Assembly: GCA_012513595.1 (NCBI GenBank)
Contig: JAAZBY010000226.1
Location: forward strand, 1 to 17,423
DNA: 17,423 nucleotides
Origin: Chloroflexota bacterium
Lineage (GTDB): Bacteria; Chloroflexota; Anaerolineae; UBA1429
Reading direction: 5' to 3'
Every line of letters starts with the position of its first letter. Position 1 is the stretch's first letter. The notes under the pieces were generated by a model that did not search any database, had not been told where the DNA came from, and worked only from the letters and a program-made list of their open reading frames with translations. Position numbers and translations under genes: made by a program. This document shows, piece by piece, positions 8,601 to 16,233 of this stretch.

Positions 8601-11171
8601 TCAATCGCAGGCGTCCCGCACCATGATCTGCACCGGTTCGCTGTATATCTCTGTGCCGTCGCGCGTGACGCCGACCACGCGCAGCACGTGCGCCCCCGGG
8701 GCCAGCGGCCAGAACGCCCGGTAGGGCGCCCCGGCCCACCTGTGCACCGCCGCGCCATCGACCTCCAAGGTGAGCCGCGCGAGCGCGACACCAATGGGGC
8801 CGACGGCGACGATTTCCACCTGCTGATAGCGGGGGGCGATATCCGCGGCCAGGCAGTAGGTAGAACCGCTCACCGGGGACGCCAGCCGGGGGCGCGCCTC
8901 GTGAGGCTCGGCGGCGCCCGTGGCCGCTGCGCCCGCGACAGGGTCGCCGGCCGCCCAGGCCGCCGCCTCCCCATCCGCCGGCTCGGGCGGTAGCGGCAGG
9001 CCGGCATGCTCTGCCCACAGCAGCGCGTCAGCCGGCCAATAGGTCACCCGGCGCAGCACGCGCCGCTCTGGCGGCGTAGAGGCGCTGGCCAGGCGGCCCG
9101 TGGCCGCATCCAGCTCCTCCAGGCGGTGCATCGTGCAGGCCTCCTGAGGCGCGTTGCCCGGCAGGAACCACTCATCCCGGAGCCGCGGGCAGGCCGGCCC
9201 GGGCAGAAACCCCGAATCTGCGCACACGGTCCGCTCGACCAGGCCTTCCGGCCGCACGAAGGGCCGCGGAGCCTCCGGATGTAGGCTGGCCATTACGCCC
9301 TGCCAGATGGGCGCCGCACCCGTCACGCCCGAGATCTGCTCCATCGACGCGTTGTCCGCATTGCCGACCCAGACGCCCACCACCATATCGCGCGTGTAGC
9401 CGACGGTCCAGTTGTCTCGCCACTCGGTGGTGGTGCCCGTCTTGACGGCGGCGCCGAAGGCAGTGTTCAGCGGGCTGCTCGAGCCAAAGGCCGGCAGGCG
9501 CGCCGCCGGGTCGGCCAGCACATCGGACACCAGCCAGGCCACCCACTCGTCGAGAACACGCTGCCGCGTCGGAGGGGGCGCCTCGTAGAGCACGTGGCCG
9601 TCCGCCGTCTCGATGCGCGCCACGAGCACCGGGTCCACGCGCAGCCCCCCATTGGCAAAGGCGCCGTAGGCGGCGGCCAACTGCAGGAGCTGCACCTCAC
9701 CGCCGCCCAGGGTGAGCGCCAAGCCGTACCGGTCGGCAGACTGGAAGGACGTGATGCCCAGGCGACGCGCCATCTCGGCCAGCGCCCCTACCCCGATGCG
9801 GTCCAGCAGACGTACCGCCACCACATTATAAGACGAAGCAAGGGCCACGCGCAGCGATGTTGGCCCGCGGTAACGATAGTCATAGTTCACCGGCGTGTAG
9901 GGCCGGCCCTCGTGGGTGACGAACGAGGTCGGCACGTCCGATATCACCGTGGCCGGCGAATACCCCTGCTCGAACGCGGCCGCATAGGTCAACGGCTTGA
10001 TCGACGAGCCCGGCTGCCGCAGCGCCAGCGCCCCGTTCACCGCGCCGTCGATGCGCGGGTCGAAATAGTCGGGGCTCCCCACCATGGCGAGGACGCCGCC
10101 GGTAACGGGGTCTAGCACCACGACGGCCGCGTTGTGGACGTTGTGCCCGGGGCCGCTGGGCCCCGCCTCGTTCAGTACGCCCAGGTGCCGGCGCACCTGG
10201 GCCTCGGCGGCACGCTGGACGTCCAGGTCCAGCGTGGTGGTGATGCGCAGACCGCCGCCACGCATGGCCTCCTCGCCGAGGCGCACGGAGGCCTGCTGCA
10301 GCGCCAGCATGGTGGCGTGGGGCGCCTCGATCGGGAACGGCGTACCGGCCAGGGCCAGCTCCTCGAGGTAGGCCAGGTCGGCACGCTGCGGAGTGATCAT
10401 CCCCTGGGCCACCATCAGGTCCAGTACGACGCGCTGGCGCGCTTTGGCCGCGGGGAGATCGGTCAGCGGGTTGTACTGGGCCGGTGACTGCGGTAGCCCG
10501 GCCAGCAGAGCGCACTCGGCCAGGTCCAGCTGGGCCACGGGCTTGCCCAGGTAGATGCGGGCCGCCGCCTCGACGCCATAGGCCATGTTGCCAAAGTAGG
10601 TCTCGTTCAGGTAGAGGGCCAGGATGGCGTCCTTGCCGAGCACGCGCGTCAGGCGCCAGGCCAGGACTGCCTCGCGCGCCTTGCGCCGCCAGGTGCGCTC
10701 CGCTCGTTCCTCCGGGCCCATCAGCAGGTTGCGGGCCGCCTGCTGGGTGATGGTGCTGGCCCCCGAGCGGATCTCACCGCTCATCAGGTTGATCCAGAGG
10801 GAACGCGCGATGGCGCGCAGATCCACGCCGGGGTTGGTGTAAAAGGTTGCATCCTCGGTGGCCACGATCGCCTGCCGCAGGGCCAGCGGGATCTCCTCGA
10901 GGGGCACCGGCCGGTAAGAGCCGGCCTGCTGATCGACCACCTCGTACAGGAGGCGGCCGTCGCGATCGTACACAAAGGTGGAGGGGGCTACCGACCGCTG
11001 CGCGGCGTCCAGCGGGGGCAGCGGCCCCAACCAGGCCAGGCCGGCCACGATCGCCAAGCAGCCGGCCAGCAGTGGGATGGCCAGCAAGAACCATAGGCGA
11101 ACGCGCCCGACGGATCGCAACATGCTCTCCTCGCGGACCGGCAGAGTCTCGGTTCCGGCGTCAGCCGTCAT
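8601..11171 (-). CDS. pbpC: penicillin-binding protein 1C (bifunctional glycosyltransferase/transpeptidase)
   Basis: This 856-aa class A PBP has one membrane anchor (about 26-48). A GT51 glycosyltransferase domain follows, with catalytic Glu106 in ATEDATF and GASTITQQ near 137-144. The transpeptidase domain has SSIK (S389, K392), SYN (S447-N449) and KTG (K577-G579). The C-terminal part (about 765-850) looks like the BiPBP_C domain typical of PBP1C. It polymerises glycan strands from lipid II and crosslinks peptides outside the membrane. It is longer than E. coli PBP1C (770 aa). The ATG at 11171 has no clear ribosome-binding site. An in-frame ATG at 11123 has GAGGAG 3 nt upstream and could be the true start, shortening the protein by 16 residues. 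It lies 81 nt after the prenyl synthase and 103 nt before the A2M gene. All catalytic motifs are intact. Confidence 0.95.
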   Translation of the reverse strand: MTADAGTETLPVREESMLRSVGRVRLWFLLAIPLLAGCLAIVAGLAWLGPLPPLDAAQRSVAPSTFVYDRDGRLLYEVVDQQAGSYRPVPLEEIPLALRQAIVATEDATFYTNPGVDLRAIARSLWINLMSGEIRSGASTITQQAARNLLMGPEERAERTWRRKAREAVLAWRLTRVLGKDAILALYLNETYFGNMAYGVEAAARIYLGKPVAQLDLAECALLAGLPQSPAQYNPLTDLPAAKARQRVVLDLMVAQGMITPQRADLAYLEELALAGTPFPIEAPHATMLALQQASVRLGEEAMRGGGLRITTTLDLDVQRAAEAQVRRHLGVLNEAGPSGPGHNVHNAAVVVLDPVTGGVLAMVGSPDYFDPRIDGAVNGALALRQPGSSIKPLTYAAAFEQGYSPATVISDVPTSFVTHEGRPYTPVNYDYRYRGPTSLRVALASSYNVVAVRLLDRIGVGALAEMARRLGITSFQSADRYGLALTLGGGEVQLLQLAAAYGAFANGGLRVDPVLVARIETADGHVLYEAPPPTRQRVLDEWVAWLVSDVLADPAARLPAFGSSSPLNTAFGAAVKTGTTTEWRDNWTVGYTRDMVVGVWVGNADNASMEQISGVTGAAPIWQGVMASLHPEAPRPFVRPEGLVERTVCADSGFLPGPACPRLRDEWFLPGNAPQEACTMHRLEELDAATGRLASASTPPERRVLRRVTYWPADALLWAEHAGLPLPPEPADGEAAAWAAGDPVAGAAATGAAEPHEARPRLASPVSGSTYCLAADIAPRYQQVEIVAVGPIGVALARLTLEVDGAAVHRWAGAPYRAFWPLAPGAHVLRVVGVTRDGTEIYSEPVQIMVRDACD

Positions 11172-11202
11172 GACAAGGACGCCGCAGACAACCGAATTGT
11201 TC

Positions 11203-11231
11203 CTGACGCGCCTGGCCTTCGGGCGCGTCAG
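11203..11231 (-). terminator. hairpin between prenyl synthase and pbpC
   Basis: CTGACGCGCC (11203-11212) pairs perfectly with GGCGCGTCAG (11222-11231), a 10-bp stem with a 9-nt loop. It starts 21 nt beyond the stop of the prenyl synthase gene. No U-run follows on the minus strand, so termination may be partial. It separates the isoprenoid pair from the pbpC/A2M pair. Confidence 0.5.
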
Positions 11232-11252
11232 AGAAATCGGCAGAGTGCCCGA

Positions 11253-12281
11253 TCAGGAGATGCGGTGGAGGAGCGAGAGGGTGAGTTCCTGCAGGGTATC
11301 GCGCGCCGGGTGCGGCAGGCCGGTAGCGCGGAGATGGGCCAGCGCCTGGGCCTGCTGACGGTCCGCCCAGGTTTCGGTGTACTGCCGCGCCCCGGCACGG
11401 TCGAGCAGGGTCAGAACGTGCGGCACGTCCTCTTGGTGCATATCCGGGCGGGCGTATAGCTCGGCCAAATCGCTCAGGCCGCGCTCCCGCTCCCAGGCGA
11501 GGGCGTAGAGCACCGGCAGGGTCTTTTTCCTGGTAAGGATATCGGTCGCTGCAGACTTGCCCGTGACCGACGCGTCACCCCAGATCCCCAGGATGTCGTC
11601 GACGGCCTGGAAACTGAGCCCCAGGGCCGTGCCGTAGGTGGCAAACTCCTCGACGACGCGCTCCTCGGCCCCGCCCAGGAGCGCCCCAATGGCCACGGCA
11701 GCGCTTAGGAGCGCCGCGGTCTTGCCGGCGATCATCTCGATGTACGCTGCCACGGTGACTTCCTGCACCGTCTCAAAGTGTATATCGAGGTACTGCCCCG
11801 AACAGAGCAGCAAGCAGGCCTCGTCGAGCCGGCGTATGGCCGCCAGGACCGTTTCTGCCGCATACCCGCGCGCCGCCAGTTCGTGGCCGGCCAGGCGGGC
11901 CACCGCCCACATGGCGTCACCGGTGTTGAGCGCCTGCGGAACGCCCCACAGCGACCAGGCCGTCGGGCGGTGCCGCCGCGTGTCGCTGGCATCCTCGATA
12001 TCGTCATGCAGGAGCGTAAAGTTGTGCACCAGCTCGATGCTGCAGGCCGCCGGCAACGCCTGGCGCCAGTCTCCCCCGGCCGCCTCACAGGCCAGCAGGC
12101 AGAGAACGGGGCGAATCCGCTTACCCCGCGGACCTTCGTGCGGCTGGAGAGACGCGTCGAGCCAGCCGAGGTGGTAGCGCATCATGTCAAACATGGCGCG
12201 GGTGGAGGGCACGGTCGGGGTCAGCAGGCGCTGTAGGTCCGCCTCGATGGCGTCCAGGTAGGGCTGCAGGTCAGGGGTCAT
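11253..12281 (-). CDS. polyprenyl diphosphate synthase (trans-isoprenyl diphosphate synthase)
   Basis: This 342-aa protein condenses IPP onto allylic diphosphates. It shows the first aspartate-rich motif DDIED (D93, D94, D97), GKR (53-55) for IPP binding, GQYLD near 162-166, AGKTA (K187), and a second motif DDILG (D228, D229), in which the usual last Asp is Gly. The first motif is the short DDxxD type rather than the DDxxxxD type of E. coli IspA. Phe88 sits five residues before it. This combination is typical of archaeal-style (type I) geranylgeranyl diphosphate synthases, so a C20 product is a reasonable guess, with C15 possible. It is a soluble protein. Its ATG overlaps the stop of the IDI gene (ATGA), which implies translational coupling and shared substrate supply. 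Confidence 0.92.
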   Translation of the reverse strand: MTPDLQPYLDAIEADLQRLLTPTVPSTRAMFDMMRYHLGWLDASLQPHEGPRGKRIRPVLCLLACEAAGGDWRQALPAACSIELVHNFTLLHDDIEDASDTRRHRPTAWSLWGVPQALNTGDAMWAVARLAGHELAARGYAAETVLAAIRRLDEACLLLCSGQYLDIHFETVQEVTVAAYIEMIAGKTAALLSAAVAIGALLGGAEERVVEEFATYGTALGLSFQAVDDILGIWGDASVTGKSAATDILTRKKTLPVLYALAWERERGLSDLAELYARPDMHQEDVPHVLTLLDRAGARQYTETWADRQQAQALAHLRATGLPHPARDTLQELTLSLLHRIS

Positions 12282-13306
12282 CGGTACGCCTCGCCTCTCA
12301 GTACGATACGGGTACGGTCCAGCGCCGCAACGGTGCGCGCGCCGGCGCAGAACATGGCCGTGCGCAGCTCTTGCAGCACGACGCGCACGCGCTTGGCGGC
12401 CGCTTCGGGAGACTGGTTGGCTGCCGCCAGCACGGCGTGGGCGATGCCGACCAGGTCCGCGCCAAGGGCCAGGCAGAGGGCCGCCTGGACGCCGTTGATG
12501 ATCCCCCCGCTGGCGATGAGCGGCACAGCGGGGCAGGCCTGCCTGACGGTGACGAGGGCCTCTGCCGTGGGGATGCCCCAGTCAGAGAACGCGGCGGCAA
12601 CCTCGGCCGCATTTGGCGAGGCGCTGCGGTAGCGCTCCACCTCGCTCCAGGAGGTGCCCCCCGCCCCTGCCACGTCCAACGCCGCCACGCCCGCCTCGCG
12701 CAGGGCCAGGGCCGCCTCTGGCGACAGCCCCCAGCCGACCTCCTTGACGATCACCGGCACGCTGAGGCCCCTGCAGATGGCCGCGATCTTGCCCGTCAGC
12801 CCGCGGAAATCGGTGTCTCCCTGGGGCTGCACGGCCTCATGCAGCGGGTTCAGGTGCAGGACGAGGGCATCGGCGCCCACGGCCTCCACCGCGCGGCGGC
12901 ACTCGCTCAGCCCGTAGCCATAGTTCAGCTGCACGGCCCCCAGGTTGGCGAAGAGCAGGATGTCAGGCGCTACGTCGCGCACCTGATAAGTGGCCATCGC
13001 GGCGGGGTCTTCCAGGCCGGAACGCTGCGAGCCCAGGCCCATCGGCAGCCCGAACTGCTGGGCGGCCGCGGCCAGCCGCCGGTTGATGGCGGCCGCCTCT
13101 GGGGCTCCGCCGGTCATCGCCGAAAGGAGCAAGGGGGCCCCCAGTGAATGGCCGAGAAAACTGGACGAGGTGTCCACGTCGTCCAGGGCCATCTCGGGGA
13201 GCGCTTGATGAATGAGGCGGTAGTTCTCCAGCCCGGTCGACACGGCAGAACGCACGTCCTCGTTCAGGCAGATCTCGATGTGTTCCTGTTTCCTCTTGCC
13301 GTGCAC
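12278..13306 (-). CDS. fni: type 2 isopentenyl-diphosphate delta-isomerase (FMN-dependent)
   Basis: This 342-aa enzyme interconverts IPP and DMAPP using reduced FMN. Family signatures are present: [14 protein letters not shown] at the N-terminus, [34 protein letters not shown] and the phosphate-binding ASGGIING. The active-site block reads HLNPLHE (H151, N153, H156, E157), where family members normally have Gln at the position of His156. The GTG at 13306 is chosen because it gives the normal length, has GGAGG just upstream (4-nt spacer), and lies about 25 nt after a consensus promoter. The frame stays open to 13468, but that extension is not family-like and would run into the sulfatase gene. 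The stop overlaps the start of the prenyl synthase gene. Soluble, probably supplies that enzyme with DMAPP. Confidence 0.93.
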   Translation of the reverse strand: MHGKRKQEHIEICLNEDVRSAVSTGLENYRLIHQALPEMALDDVDTSSSFLGHSLGAPLLLSAMTGGAPEAAAINRRLAAAAQQFGLPMGLGSQRSGLEDPAAMATYQVRDVAPDILLFANLGAVQLNYGYGLSECRRAVEAVGADALVLHLNPLHEAVQPQGDTDFRGLTGKIAAICRGLSVPVIVKEVGWGLSPEAALALREAGVAALDVAGAGGTSWSEVERYRSASPNAAEVAAAFSDWGIPTAEALVTVRQACPAVPLIASGGIINGVQAALCLALGADLVGIAHAVLAAANQSPEAAAKRVRVVLQELRTAMFCAGARTVAALDRTRIVLRGEAYR

Positions 13307-13337
13307 CGCCCCTCCGTTCGCTGGCCAGGCTGGCCCG

Positions 13338-13366
13338 AGTGTACGTGCGGGGTGTGGGCGTGTCAA
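13338..13366 (-). promoter_or_regulatory. consensus sigma-70-type promoter of fni operon
   Basis: On the minus strand, TTGACA (13366-13361, 6 of 6) and TACACT (13343-13338) are separated by 17 bp. Transcription should start near 13331, leaving a leader of about 25 nt with GGAGG before the GTG at 13306. It probably drives fni and the prenyl synthase gene, and possibly pbpC and the A2M gene. Confidence 0.7.
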
Positions 13367-13405
13367 GGTGGGCGGCGCTCGGCATGGCGCCTGCGGCGCG
13401 GCCTG

Positions 13406-13414
13406 TGGTATACT
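13406..13414 (+). promoter_or_regulatory. extended -10 promoter of sulfatase gene
   Basis: TGG directly precedes TATACT (13409-13414), giving an extended -10 of the TGnTATACT kind. No clear -35 hexamer is present, as expected for this class. Transcription should start near 13421, next to an in-frame GTG at 13422. The promoter is divergent from that of fni. Confidence 0.55.
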
Positions 13415-13448
13415 GGCCGCTGTGCCCTCACCATCCGGGAGATACGCC

Positions 13449-14792
13449 GTGAGCGATAGCAGGCCCAACGTCCTCTGGCTGATGACCGACGAGCAACGGA
13501 CGGACTCGCTGGGCTGCTATGGCAGCCCCTGGGCCGTCACCCCTCACCTGGACCGCCTGGCCGGCCAGGGCGCGTTGTTCTGCCACGCCGTCACGCCCGC
13601 GCCCGTCTGCGTGCCGGCGCGGGTGGCGCTCCTCACCGGGCTCTATCCTTCACACACGGGCGTTTGGTACAACCACGACCATAGGCAGGACCTGCCTCTG
13701 CTGACCGATCCTTTCCGTGAGGCCGGCTATGCTACGGCCTGCTTTGGCAAGCAGGGTTACCACACCGCTCGGCCCGCCTTTGCGGTCGAGGAGCGTTTGG
13801 TCCTGTCGGAGCATGTGCATTACTTTCACTATGCCGCGCAGCATGACGGCCCCGCCCACGGGATGGTCCGCTACCCGTACGAGGAGGGCGAGCCGTGGAT
13901 CCTGGGGGGGCGCTTCCCCGCCCCTGCTGATGAGACGGCCGAGGCAGCCGCCGCCCGCGCTGCGCAGTCCTGGTTGGGGGCGCTCCCCACCGGCAGCCCC
14001 TTCTTCCTTAGCCTGGCGACGAACGCGCCGCATACCCCGGTGGTGCCCCCAGCCCCCTACGACGCGCTAATCCGCGACGAGGACATAGGCTTGCCCGCCG
14101 ACGACACCCTGCCGCGCGGGCGGCCCGCCTGGGTCGGTGAGGACGTCGCCGAGGTCGCCCGGGCCGACCGTTTCACACCGGGGCAGATCGCCGCCATCCG
14201 CCGCTCATACTATGGCGAGGTGGCTTACCTGGACGCCCTCCTGGGCGGCCTGCTGGACTGGATGGCCGCCCGCGGCCTGCTGGAGAACACCATCGTCGCC
14301 CTGACCTGCGACCACGGCACACACCTGGGCGATTTCGGCCTCGTGCAAAAGCAGACCTTTTACGAGCCGGTGGTCTCCGTCCCGCTCATTCTCTGGTACC
14401 CGCGGGCCATCCCGGCGGGCGGCATGTATGAGACGCCCGTTGAGACGCTTTCCCTGCTGCCCACGCTCCTGGACCTGGCCGGCCTGCCCGCGCCACAGAG
14501 CGACGGCCCCTCCCTGGCCGGCCCGCTGACCCGTGGCTGCGAGCCGGAGGCGCGACCGGTGTTCAGCGAGTTCACCCTCGGCTCCTACCGCACGCGTCCG
14601 GAAGACCGCCTCGTGATGGTCCGCGACGGGCGCTGGAAGGCGTCCTGCTGCCTGGACCCGTATCCCCATGACGTCGACCTCTGCGACCTGGAGGCGGACC
14701 CTCAGGAGCGCCGTAACCTGCACGGCGACCCCTCCTGCGCAGAGGTTGAGGAGCACCTGCTCGGGCTCATCGCTGCCCACATCGGCGGGTAG
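13449..14792 (+). CDS. sulfatase family protein (formylglycine type)
   Basis: This 447-aa alkaline phosphatase-fold enzyme hydrolyses sulfate esters. The sulfatase signature is CVPAR (C54-R58), matching CxPxR, so Cys54 should be oxidised to formylglycine by a separate enzyme not seen here. Probable metal and sulfate ligands are D14 (MTDEQRTD), K101 and H105 (FGKQGYH), NAPHTP, and D288-H289 (CDHG, followed by THLGDFGL). The N-terminus begins directly at the first strand (RPNVLWLMTDEQ) with no signal peptide, so it appears cytoplasmic. The GTG at 13449 has GGGAG 7 nt upstream. An in-frame GTG at 13422 would add nine residues and lies at the predicted transcript start. The substrate is unknown. 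The next gene, 57 nt downstream on the same strand, encodes a carbohydrate-lyase-like propeller, which suggests a sulfated glycan. A phosphoester substrate is less likely. Confidence 0.9.
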   Translation: MSDSRPNVLWLMTDEQRTDSLGCYGSPWAVTPHLDRLAGQGALFCHAVTPAPVCVPARVALLTGLYPSHTGVWYNHDHRQDLPLLTDPFREAGYATACFGKQGYHTARPAFAVEERLVLSEHVHYFHYAAQHDGPAHGMVRYPYEEGEPWILGGRFPAPADETAEAAAARAAQSWLGALPTGSPFFLSLATNAPHTPVVPPAPYDALIRDEDIGLPADDTLPRGRPAWVGEDVAEVARADRFTPGQIAAIRRSYYGEVAYLDALLGGLLDWMAARGLLENTIVALTCDHGTHLGDFGLVQKQTFYEPVVSVPLILWYPRAIPAGGMYETPVETLSLLPTLLDLAGLPAPQSDGPSLAGPLTRGCEPEARPVFSEFTLGSYRTRPEDRLVMVRDGRWKASCCLDPYPHDVDLCDLEADPQERRNLHGDPSCAEVEEHLLGLIAAHIGG

Positions 14793-14849
14793 ACCCGCCC
14801 GTTTATCATTGCAGGCCCGCGTGGCTTGCCCAGATGAAGGAGTGATTGC

Positions 14850-16127
14850 ATGTCCTGTGATCGCAAGTCCGGACCCGTCCTCGGAGAGCCCGAGGAGATC
14901 GCCGCGAGCACCGCGCCCGTGCTGCAGCCCTGGCGCCGCGTCATCCTGGACCCAGAGTTCGGCGGGCGCTGGGTGGTAGCCGGCGATGTAGACGGCGACG
15001 GCGAGGTCGAGATCGTCAGCGCCCAGAACTATAACGAGAACGACGTGCACTATACGTCGACCGCCGTGGCCCAAAAGCTGGACGGCACCGTCCTCTGGCG
15101 CTGGGGCGACCCCACCGTCGGCCGCAAGACGCTGCACCACGACGTCGCCTGCCAGATCTATGACTGGGATGGCGACGGACACAACGAGGTCGTGATCGCC
15201 TCGGACGGGTTCCTGGTGGAACTCGACGGGCGTACCGGCCGCGAGCGCCGGCGGTTGCCCATCCCCAAGGGCACCAGCGACTGCGTGGCCTTTGCGCGCC
15301 TGTCAGGACGGCCCCAGGCCGACGTCCTGGTCAAGACGCGCTACACCGAGATCTGGGCCTATGCTTACTCGGGGGAACCCCTCTGGCACGTGGAGCTGCC
15401 CGGTGGCTACCGCACGGCCCACCAGGCCCGCCCGATCGACATCGACGGTGACGGCCTGGACGAGATCATGGCCGGCTATGCCCTGCTGAACCCGGACGGG
15501 TCTGTCCGCTGGGTTTACGAGTCGCGCGCCGTCGACCCAAACCGCGGCCACCTGGACGCCATGCGCGTGCTGCGTTCCGGCCAGAGCCCCGAGGAATGGC
15601 GCCTGACGATGAGCCTGTGCGGGGCCGGCAACCTGGCCGTGGTCGACGGCAACGGCAAGATCGTCTGGGAGGTGCCGGGGCACCACTTTGAGTCGCTGGA
15701 TATCGGCCGTTTTTGCCCCGACGTGGAAGGGCCGCAGATCGCGGTGGACATCGACCACGTTCCCTGGGGGCAGAGCCCCGTGTGGGTCTACGACCAGAAC
15801 GGCAACAAGATCAGCGAGATGACCACCGTCTACTCGCGCAGCCACCGCCTGATCGACTGGGACGGCTCGGGCGTCTCGTCGCTGGCTATCGCGCGGCCGC
15901 GGGGGCTGTTCAGCTGCCGGGGAGAGCGTCTGGCGACTTTTGACCTGCACCTGCCCAACGGGGAGGAGGACGTCGACAAGGTGGCCGTGGCGTCCGGAGA
16001 CATGAACGGGGACGGCGTGGTCGACCTGCTCCTCAACACGGAGGAGGCCGCTTACATCTTCCTCAGCCCGGCCGGCCGCCCCGCGGACGTGCCTCTGGGC
16101 TCGGGGCCCAACTTTACCTACTACTGA
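14850..16127 (+). CDS. FG-GAP/VCBS-type beta-propeller, remotely like PL11 rhamnogalacturonan lyase
   Basis: This 425-aa protein is built from beta-propeller repeats. Calcium-type DxDxDG loops lie at D46-E54 (DVDGDG), D105-E113 (DWDGDG), D197-E205 (DIDGDG) and D384-D392 (DMNGDG), with a degenerate one at 336-344 (DWDGSG). Strands of the LDGTVLW, SGEPLW and NGKIVW kind follow. The order DIDGDGLDEI, then GHLDAM, then a Gly-Lys-Ile-Val-Trp strand, then DWDGSG recalls family-11 rhamnogalacturonan lyases, but the match is distant and lyase activity is not shown. There is no signal peptide. AAGGAG precedes the ATG at good spacing, and an in-frame TGA at 14835 rules out an N-terminal extension. It is likely cotranscribed with the sulfatase and may act on the same glycan or bind it. 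Confidence 0.8.
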   Translation: MSCDRKSGPVLGEPEEIAASTAPVLQPWRRVILDPEFGGRWVVAGDVDGDGEVEIVSAQNYNENDVHYTSTAVAQKLDGTVLWRWGDPTVGRKTLHHDVACQIYDWDGDGHNEVVIASDGFLVELDGRTGRERRRLPIPKGTSDCVAFARLSGRPQADVLVKTRYTEIWAYAYSGEPLWHVELPGGYRTAHQARPIDIDGDGLDEIMAGYALLNPDGSVRWVYESRAVDPNRGHLDAMRVLRSGQSPEEWRLTMSLCGAGNLAVVDGNGKIVWEVPGHHFESLDIGRFCPDVEGPQIAVDIDHVPWGQSPVWVYDQNGNKISEMTTVYSRSHRLIDWDGSGVSSLAIARPRGLFSCRGERLATFDLHLPNGEEDVDKVAVASGDMNGDGVVDLLLNTEEAAYIFLSPAGRPADVPLGSGPNFTYY

Positions 16128-16133
16128 GGCCAG

Positions 16134-16169
16134 GGCGGCTTTGCGCCGCCGGCGGGCACCACGCCCGCC
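16134..16169 (+). terminator. two abutting hairpins after propeller gene
   Basis: GGCGGC (16134-16139) pairs with GCCGCC (16145-16150), and immediately after it GGCGGGC (16151-16157) pairs with GCCCGCC (16163-16169). Each has a 5-nt loop. They begin 7 nt after the TGA of the propeller gene. No T-tract follows, so they probably mark a transcript end or protect it. Confidence 0.5.
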
Positions 16170-16182
16170 AGCCAGCAAACAG

Positions 16183-16205
16183 GGGGCCCGCCAATGGCGG
16201 GCCCC
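16183..16205. terminator. strong hairpin in convergent gap
   Basis: GGGGCCCGCC (16183-16192) pairs perfectly with GGCGGGCCCC (16196-16205), a 10-bp stem with an AAT loop. It is shared by the convergent propeller gene and the 102-aa gene, whose stop lies 28 nt away. It is the third hairpin of a cluster. The palindrome GCGACGTCGC (16218-16227) lies beyond it. Confidence 0.6.
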
Positions 16206-16233
16206 GCGCCTGGTCGAGCGACGTCGCGCGCCG

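Noticed and set aside
2567..11171. pbpC and A2M as a new defence system
   Set aside because: The pairing of A2M with PBP1C is already known in other bacteria. Only the context and domain additions are noteworthy.
13278..13421. N-terminal extension of the sulfatase frame
   Set aside because: It lies over the divergent fni start and both promoters, has Cys/Pro/Ala-rich non-family sequence, and good starts exist at 13422 and 13449.
13307..13468. N-terminal extension of the fni frame
   Set aside because: It would make a 396-aa protein, longer than the family, and covers a consensus promoter and the sulfatase start. The family N-terminus begins just after 13306.
14205..15182. Minus-strand 325-aa frame
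   Set aside because: It is antisense to the well-supported sulfatase and propeller genes. Long antisense frames are expected in GC-rich coding DNA.
15303..16178. Minus-strand 291-aa frame
   Set aside because: It is antisense to the propeller gene and its Asp/Val/Gly-rich sequence mirrors the DxDxDG repeats.
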